Source: Sisyra terminalis (Eukaryota > Arthropoda > Insecta > Neuroptera > Sisyridae). Taken from it: DNA of 64,000 bases. A program made the position numbers and the translations under genes. Positions 57,201-64,000 of the stretch are shown in pieces (positions within the stretch are counted from its first letter, which is position 1; each line of letters starts with the position of its first letter). The stretch lies in NCBI GenBank assembly GCA_958496175.1, contig OY292277.1, positions 52,339,050 to 52,403,049 of the forward strand, read 5' to 3'. The notes below the pieces were generated by a model, which was not told the origin of the DNA, did no database searches, and was given only the letters and a program-made list of their open reading frames with translations.

Positions 57201-60200
57201 GATAAGAATTTGCCAATGATTTGATTGAAAAATGTTTATTTGGGATTTAATTAACATATTTAAAAGAACAATTTTTGGTAATTAAAAACAAATAAGACCA
57301 CAATATAAATTTTTCAATAGTTTTCCTGCATTTGTAATCACTTTCTTTATCGTTGCATTACCAACAGATTTTTGCATTAAAAAAAAAACAATTGAATTAC
57401 GAAGATGCATTTTATTTCATTATTTGCGTTAAAACCTTTTAGTTATACGATTAAAAACTAATAATATTGTATTGATTTTCTCTTGAAAAAACTTAATTTA
57501 ACATTTGAGATTTGAGATTGAATGCCAAAATTTTGGTATAATGTTGACCTTGTTGGAAAAGTTTGAACCTATTAGCAAACGGAAAAATTTCTTTTGGTAA
57601 TTGAATGACGCCATAATTATCAAATGGTATCATTAGTTTGTTTTTTTATTCAAAATTTTTGTGAAGGTATTATAATTTAAAAAAAGTTTTGCGAAAACTA
57701 ATTTAAACAAAAAGGCGATTTCTTTTGCTTTTGAGTTCAATAGTCATTTTTGGAATTGTAGACATCATATCCAGAGGTTCAAGAGGTTAATTTTTGTTGG
57801 AGTGGCTGATGGTCTTAAAACCCTTAATCATAATGATTAATAATCTTTTCAATATATTAAAAATTAAAACGGAAAAAAATATTTTTGCCATGCATACTTT
57901 TCAAACTTTTTCAATTAGAATTGAACAATTTGCGTTACAATTTTCAAGAACCAGCGTATATAAACGAAATCTTGGGTATTCGCTAGTTTGTAATAAAAAT
58001 CAATCAAATACAATGTAGCCAATTTTTTTCGTAGACGATTAAATACTTGAATGAACAAATATCTTCATTAAGCTCGCACTGTTGCACAAAACTAACTGCA
58101 TTTCTGCATCATTGCCTTTTGAGAAAAACATTTATCTCGAATCAATTGAATGATTCGTGACTAAACAGATTTCCCTATAGTTACACACTTGTGTGATATA
58201 ACTTCATTAACGAGAACCTCTTAGAATTGATATAGTTACAATCTTTTCGCATAGATTTGCATTACATTGCCTAGTGATATTTATTTAATTAATCACCGCA
58301 AAAAATTCTCATCATCAAAATGAAAAGACGAACACTTAAAAACGTTCGATAGCATTCTTTAAATGTTACAAAAAAAAGAACTCGTTACAGAAAATATGTT
58401 AATTAAGAGCTGATTTAAATGATTCTAAAAGAAAACATGCTACACTAAACGCTGAGGTTTAATCGACTCAATTAACGATTGATTAATTGTAGTTTAATTC
58501 ACAAGGAATTTTCGGCATTTTTACAACACGAATTTTCCCCGTTGTGACAATTGTAAGCACAAACATGGAACAGATGTAGCTTGAAACGAGTTTTTCGAAG
58601 CCGTAAAAAACCAGTATAGATTAACTCCCTCTAATATATTAAGAGGCGTAAAGTAAATAAATTTTAAATACGTCACTTTAATGGAGAAACACAAACAATT
58701 AAGTTAAGCTTTTAAATTAAACGTACGCCAGTCTGATATGCTAATTCTTTGGGGCCTAATACGGCAAAATAAAACGTCAAAATTGCTTTAAAAAAATCGA
58801 TAAAATTTACTTTTTTTATATTAAATATCGAAGTGAAATTACAATTCTCCACAGAATTGTTACGATTATCCTTTTGTCACATAAAATCACACTTGATTAA
58901 TCCTTTCTAATAATTTAGTAAAGTTACTTTTTAAAGTAACATTAGTACAGGGGAAATGCCATTGGGATAATGATCGATTTGTGGATCAAAAATATTATTT
59001 TAATAGAATTGATAGAACTAAAGGACTAGTTCTTAACATCAAAGAAAAATTTATCGTTTCCCTCATAAATAATGGGGAAAGAAAAGAATCAAAGAAAGAT
59101 CAAAAAATTTCTGTTAAAGTTTGGGGAAAAATTAACCATTGTGTTAAATAATAAATTGATACATTTGATAGATAATAATGTTGACGACTGGAAATGGGGT
59201 TGATTTCATAAAATTTAGTTTAATTTTCCTGATAAATTTGAAGTCAAATAGTGCAATTGAATTTTTCGCAGATAATTACATTAGTTCGGAGGGGCGGTGT
59301 ATTATTTATTATTTTGCTAGTGTTAACTACATTTAAGGCTATAAATTTTGCAGTGGCGTTGTTGTGGGCCGGACACCACCCCTACTATATGATAGCACAG
59401 ATGAAAACATGAACATGTGATACTGTTGGTAGCTTGGCAGATAGACCACAGTCGCCACGTACCTGGCTGCACCTGCGACCTGTTTCCCAATTTATTTCTC
59501 ACCCCTATTCTCACCCCTTGCACGTGTTAACTCGATTCATTAACACGTTGCAATTCATTATTCGTCTATTTGAAGCCTCTCTCGGCACTCCGCTCATCAC
59601 GTAATTGAATACCAACAGACTTGTTTGACTATTCGTTATATTGTGGTTGGAAACATGTTGCCAGCCTAACTGGATTTGTTCCATCACAATAATTCAAACT
59701 TCCGAGGAGCACATAGCACCAATATCCCGCCAGTTCGCATCTACTACTATATATATAGAGAGACCCCTATTAATCTAGCAATTAGATATTGTTGATTATA
59801 CATAACTGGAAATACTTCTGTGCGATTAAATTGAATCTAATTAACGAAATTGAAAACTCGAGTTTTGAATGCGTGCAAACGTGAACCCTTCAAAGTATTT
59901 ATACACTGTTATACGAAGTTGAAAGTCATCAGAAAATTGATAAGATTTTGAACTATACAAGTAAAGCTTTTGAAGTCAAAATTAAAACTAAACTCAAGTA
60001 TTATAGTTGCCAATAGTAATAGAATCACACGTTGTATTTTAAAGATCTAAAAAGTGCTTAAAATTAAAAATTGAAAGACATATCGATACTTTGCTCAGTT
60101 AAAGACTGTTGAAAAATAAAACTTCATAAAAAATATGATTTACTGGACTATTGTGTAGGAGATAAAAGCTGAAAGGTCCGTTAAAAGCTTATGATTTTCG

Positions 60201-60370
60201 CAAAGCTTTGATATTCAAATTGGTCCAGATTTTCAAAATTGGGGATGTTTTTACGACCGAAAATCTTTTTTTTAACTATATAAAATATTTTCTTAACTTA
60301 GGAAGAAAATATATCAAAATGCTTTTGTATTTATTAACGGAAATTGAAAAAAGTATTCTCAAACTATAGG
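57201..60370. other. Unassigned DNA with a G+C-richer island at 59.3-59.7 kb
   Basis: 59340-59720 looks unique. The minus frame at 59323-59523 lies over it and has no recognised domain. A short TATATATATAGAGAGA tract is near 59747. Nothing else was recognised. Confidence 0.35.
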
Positions 60371-60664
60371 GAAAAAAACAGAGTCCAGTGTCTTTAGGAA
60401 ATGCAATGGAAGAGAGGAAACTACTTTCCACGATTGTCTAGAAATGACTTAAAGTCAGCTCAGCTCTCTTGGTCCATTAAGACATGAGCTGAAAAACTTA
60501 CACAAAGATTCAATTGATTGCTGAGATTTATCTCAGAAGCAGACCTTACTAATTGGAACTAGAAACAAAGCTGGGATACAATTGTCCAATTGTCCTCTTA
60601 GAACTCAACCCAGAGGAACACTTAGGAAAGGCCACTAGAACAATGAAGAAGAAGAAGAAGAAAT
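60371..60664 (+). pseudogene. Non-LTR retrotransposon C-terminal relic with (GAA)n tail
   Basis: Translation gives VFRKCNGREETTFHDCLEM, stop, then SLGPLRHELKNLHKDS, stop, then further short segments ending in LRKGH and a stop. The pattern CxxCxxxEETxxHxxxxC, followed by LG, an L-rich segment and a short GH stop end, is typical of the RNase H-like C terminus of several insect non-LTR retrotransposons (from memory). The DNA then runs into ATGAAGAAGAAGAAGAAG (about 60643-60662), which would be the simple-repeat 3' tail that some of these elements carry. The first zinc-ligand cysteine appears lost. The rest of the element is not present. Confidence 0.6.
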
Positions 60665-61172
60665 TTTAAGATGCATTTCCGACTGAAAGATCTTTTAGTA
60701 AAGATATCGATTAAGAGAAAGAAGATTAATTGGGTAGAAATATTACTAAAGAACTAATTAATCAATCATGAACCAATTTTAGTTCATTTAAAATACACCA
60801 ACTTCAAAAATCCTTGGTTATTTGAGAAACTTATTGGACTATATTTTCATCGACGAATTTAAGACTGCGGTAATGAAATCGATTTTTTTCTAAGAAAAAA
60901 TTTTAAGCATGACAACAGATGTAGCTTCATTGAATATTATCATCAAAAGTTTTAATAGTTGCAACTAGTAAAGTGATACAAATGGGAATTAAACAAGAAT
61001 TAATGGTCTGAAAGATTTTACTATGTATTTGATAGGACCAAAAGGATATTATGTAAGAAAAACTGCGGTCCAATAGTTGAAATTTTTAATTCAAATCTAT
61101 TTTTTCTTAAAATTGAACCGAAAGACCAGTTTTTTAAAAATAATTTAAAATGCTTTTAAAATGTTATGAACT
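60665..61172. other. Unassigned A+T-rich DNA
   Basis: Nothing recognised between the retrotransposon tail and the MITE. Confidence 0.35.
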
Positions 61173-61353
61173 AGTGGTTCTTAACCTTCTTTGTGATATT
61201 AGCCCTCAATAGTTTCATAGACGTATTCATCGAATCATTTTTCATTGGAAATTCTTCTTCATCGAACTCTTCTTCATAAATAAAAAATATTTGAATAATA
61301 GACTGACTCACCAAAACCCTGGGGCTCGATTGAACCTAGGTTAAGAACCACTG
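61173..61353. mobile_element. hAT-type MITE, 181 bp
   Basis: The terminal inverted repeats AGTGGTTCTTAACCT (61173-61187) and its exact complement (61338-61352) are perfect over 15 bp. The right end adds G, giving the CAGTGGTTCTTAACC terminus typical of hAT elements; the left end has T for that C. The interior has no coding. Flanking 8-bp duplications are not clear (TTATGAAC and ATCTAAGT). Confidence 0.8.
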
Positions 61354-63180
61354 ATCTAAGTTAGTATCAAAACATAACTCAGCTCTTAATTTTTATCTTT
61401 ACTGGCAACAATTTAAGAAATATTCATTTAACAATGTAAAAATAATCGTTAAATTCAAAATACCAAAAATGAGGTTCTATTAGTCCGGCATTAAGCTAAT
61501 GTCACAGTACAGAAATTTCATAATTTCATGGATGTTTTTCTATGATAAATGTATTTAAACACAAATAGTAAAGATGTTTAAATCGCTTAATCTAAATGTT
61601 AATGATTGAAACCATCTTTCCAGCTTAATCAACATTGATAAATCATTTGAAAATTATTTTCTGTAACTTGCATTAAATTACAATTATAGTTTGATCATTT
61701 GGAAAAACTGTTTTTCTAATATGTTTTAAAAAACTCAATATTGAAATGATTAATGGAAAGCTTAGTTTTCATATTCACTAAGGACAATTATTTTTCCATA
61801 TAAAAAATGATAGTAATTTGTAGGGCTTGAAAATATTTTCCATAGCGGAAAAAATTATAGAGAACTGTAATGTCACAGAAGATCCGCAAGCGCACTCCAT
61901 CGTTCTCAAACTCTCATGCTTACTAATATTATAACTTTCTATTTTGCCACAATAACAATTTTTTAGAACCAAAAATTGACTTTTACTCTTTATATTAATG
62001 TCCTTAATTAATAAAAAAATTAAAAAAACAAATGTGCATTCGATTTATTGTATACATCAATTGATCAACAGTGGCCAGAATGTTAATAGTGGAAGCAATG
62101 TTGTGTTCCATTAAGATAATCACAGACTTCATAATGATTATCACTACTTAGTAGATATTATACAAATTTGATTGGCAAATTGTCAATTTGAAATTTGAAG
62201 TAAATAAAAATTTATTTTTAGAAGTCCTGATTAAATAAATATTTCATTTTCAAATAAATAATAAAAAAAAATGATTTTAAGAATATAAGGCTTTCATTTT
62301 AATAACTTTTCGTGTAAAAGAAATTGCCAGAAAGTGCAACACAATACTTTCTTGATTAAATTTAATGAAACTAGACAGTGATTTTTTCCAACTTTAATCA
62401 TCTAATAGCTGAAAAAAGTAACTGTTAAATGTTACATAATAACAAAAGTAAAATTTTTCGACTTTCAGTTGAACTTATTTTCTATTCATGTCTAACAGGT
62501 GCTCGTTTTATTTTTATCTTCCAGCAATGGAAATGTCTGCATACATATTATATGTTATTTGAGTAAGTAAACCACGATTTAATGGAATTGTCTGACTAAA
62601 TATTGTAGAGGGACTCTCACCACCCCCGTGATTCCCTTCACGTCTCCCAAAACTATTTCTAAAAGTGATAAAACGAGCACCACCAACCGTTTATTTTCAC
62701 TGGAGTGAAGTGTCGCAAAACTTGGGATCGTACGAGTTTATGACAACGAAAACCCTTAAAACAATTATAAAAGGAACGTAAACATGCGTGCATCTTCAAT
62801 GGGCTCACAAAACTTGACGACATTATATTTCAACATGGAACAACACTATAAGAAGTTGTTAAACTCTCCAACAACACATTTAGTGATATTTCTCTGGTTG
62901 AAAAAGCCCCGGCATCCATCAACCGATTCTCAACAATAATATATCACACCGGTGTACAGTGGATGTCTATTTTTAAATGTGTGGTTTATTCTGTTATGAT
63001 TGGAACACATGGAATATTTCTTTTCGAGTGAATTAAAATGGATTATTTTTGTATTTCTTGTTCGTATATCAAGTGGAAAACACGAAACAAATGTGTTTCT
63101 GTAATTCGAAGATAAAAAATACATACAACATATACAACGTATAAATCCTTTGAAGAAAATCTCCAAGCTATTCGAGATTT
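61354..63180. other. Unassigned DNA
   Basis: No repeat partner or recognised gene. Minus frames at 61778-61972 and 62930-63166 have no domain. 62590-62900 is somewhat G+C-richer. Confidence 0.35.
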
Positions 63181-64000
63181 AAGCTAAATACAGAGCTGCA
63201 AATTGTTATGTCGCCGGTGCCGATGTCTCCTTGCCTTTTTCTTTATGTAGCACGTGAGGCGTCGCGACGCCTTCCAGCCCCTTTATCTTTTGTCAGTCAC
63301 TTTCGCTGTTGACTGTTATCCCACGGGAGTCTTCACTTACCCCATCCCGACACATACATACACTGCTATAAATGGTTTCTTGTTCCGTTTCCGTTATATT
63401 AGCGCCACAAATGTTATTTACGTAAATTGTTTAACTTTCCAAATAATATTTTATTGAAAATAAACTCTATTTACTCATTTCATTTGAAACATAATGCCTC
63501 TAATTTCGTAGAAATAATTTCATTTCGTATGATAACAACTTTTGCTATTAAATTTAGCGACGTTGCGTTGGAGTTTGAATTGAAGAAAATCGATTTATTT
63601 TCCTTGCAAAACCCAACTAAAAGAACAAAGCTTATTTGCAGAGCATTGAAATTAAAGCTTTTGCTAAATCAAAATAATGTAACCAAAAAAAAAAAATCAC
63701 CTAAAGCTCAAAAAAATAGCCAAATTCAACGGAAAATGGTAATTTTGTTATGTGACAACTTTACTCAAAAAAAAAAACGTAGGCACATAAAATAAGTGTT
63801 CAGAACACTTAAAAATGCAATATTCCGGTGGCGAAACTCTAATTTTCTTCACAATTATTACAAAAAAGCCTAAAAAGGAATGTCATTATAGTAGACTTTA
63901 ATAGACGCCACAGTAACTGTGCTTACAAGTACGCATGTGCAATAAAAACAAAGAGATGCAAAAATGACAAAGACAACAAATATGAATTTAATTTGACAAA
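63181..64000. other. G+C-richer island then unassigned DNA
   Basis: 63205-63360 is the most G+C-rich part of the window and contains CACGTG at 63251-63256 and the perfect palindrome GGCGTCGCGACGCC at 63258-63271. A 122-codon plus-strand frame (63427-63795) ends in a lysine-rich stretch over A-rich DNA and looks spurious. No gene is recognised. Confidence 0.35.

Noticed and set aside
63427..63795. 122-codon open frame as a gene
   Set aside because: Composition follows A-rich DNA, ends in lysine runs over homopolymers, no domain.
1..64000. CRISPR arrays, operons, bacterial promoters or terminators
   Set aside because: No short regularly spaced direct repeats with unique spacers, and all recognisable proteins are eukaryotic mobile elements.

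Overview
This is a strongly A+T-rich eukaryotic window with no convincing intact protein-coding gene. The mix of repeats points to an arthropod, most likely an insect. It has Helitrons with TC...CTAG ends, Jockey-type and other non-LTR retrotransposon relics, hAT-like and Mutator-like non-autonomous DNA elements, long foldback (palindromic) elements, and repeats carrying hammerhead-ribozyme-like cores of the kind known from Penelope-like elements. No open frame is longer than about 130 codons, and none looks like a host gene. The window is best read as a large intron or intergenic desert in which mobile DNA has been nesting and decaying. I cannot name the species from the sequence.

Layout. 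0-7 kb: a foldback element at 0.8-1.45 kb with a hammerhead-like core in each arm, a hammerhead-bearing repeat joined to an inverted partial copy of itself at 1.8-2.0 kb, a possible decayed coding stretch on the minus strand at 3.6-4.4 kb, and an old foldback remnant at 5.6-6.0 kb. 7-16 kb: simple repeats, degenerate copies of a dispersed foldback family (here 'family C'), two copies of a second dispersed repeat ('family A', 9.87 and 13.38 kb), and a non-LTR retrotransposon C-terminal relic at 12.6 kb. The second A copy is interrupted by a 591-bp terminal-inverted-repeat element with a 9-bp target duplication. 16-25 kb: a tandem dimer, a broken Jockey-type reverse transcriptase (18.6-19.45 kb) and a hAT-like element filled with tandem repeats (22.5-23.95 kb).

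26-34 kb: a 1163-bp Helitron on the minus strand, a stretch with little structure, then two directly repeated hammerhead-bearing repeats (32.3-33.05 kb) and an (AT)n run. 35-44.6 kb: a second Jockey relic, a ~980-bp palindrome (36.0-37.0 kb), a rearranged relative of it between 171-bp direct repeats (39.4-40.4 kb), a three-unit tandem array (41.8-42.6 kb) and a very well preserved 830-bp palindrome (43.8-44.6 kb). 46.6-48.65 kb: a degenerate ~450-bp tandem array with a 138-bp hairpin. 50.0-51.9 kb: two A copies facing opposite ways around a second copy of the Helitron. 53.3-55.5 kb: another Helitron-like element, followed by a decayed Helitron ORF of the Rep/helicase type. 60.4-60.7 kb: a relic of a non-LTR RNase H-like C terminus ending in a (GAA)n tail. 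61.2 kb: a 181-bp hAT-type MITE.

The elements do not act together as a pathway. Their value is as a layered insertion record: Helitron into A-flanked DNA, Mutator-like element into A, and a Helitron next to Helitron coding DNA. The moderately G+C-richer unique islands (for example near 6.7, 14.8, 15.7, 25.3, 28.9, 37.6, 49.7, 52.6, 59.4 and 63.3 kb) are the best places to look for conserved non-coding elements or exons that cannot be recognised by eye.
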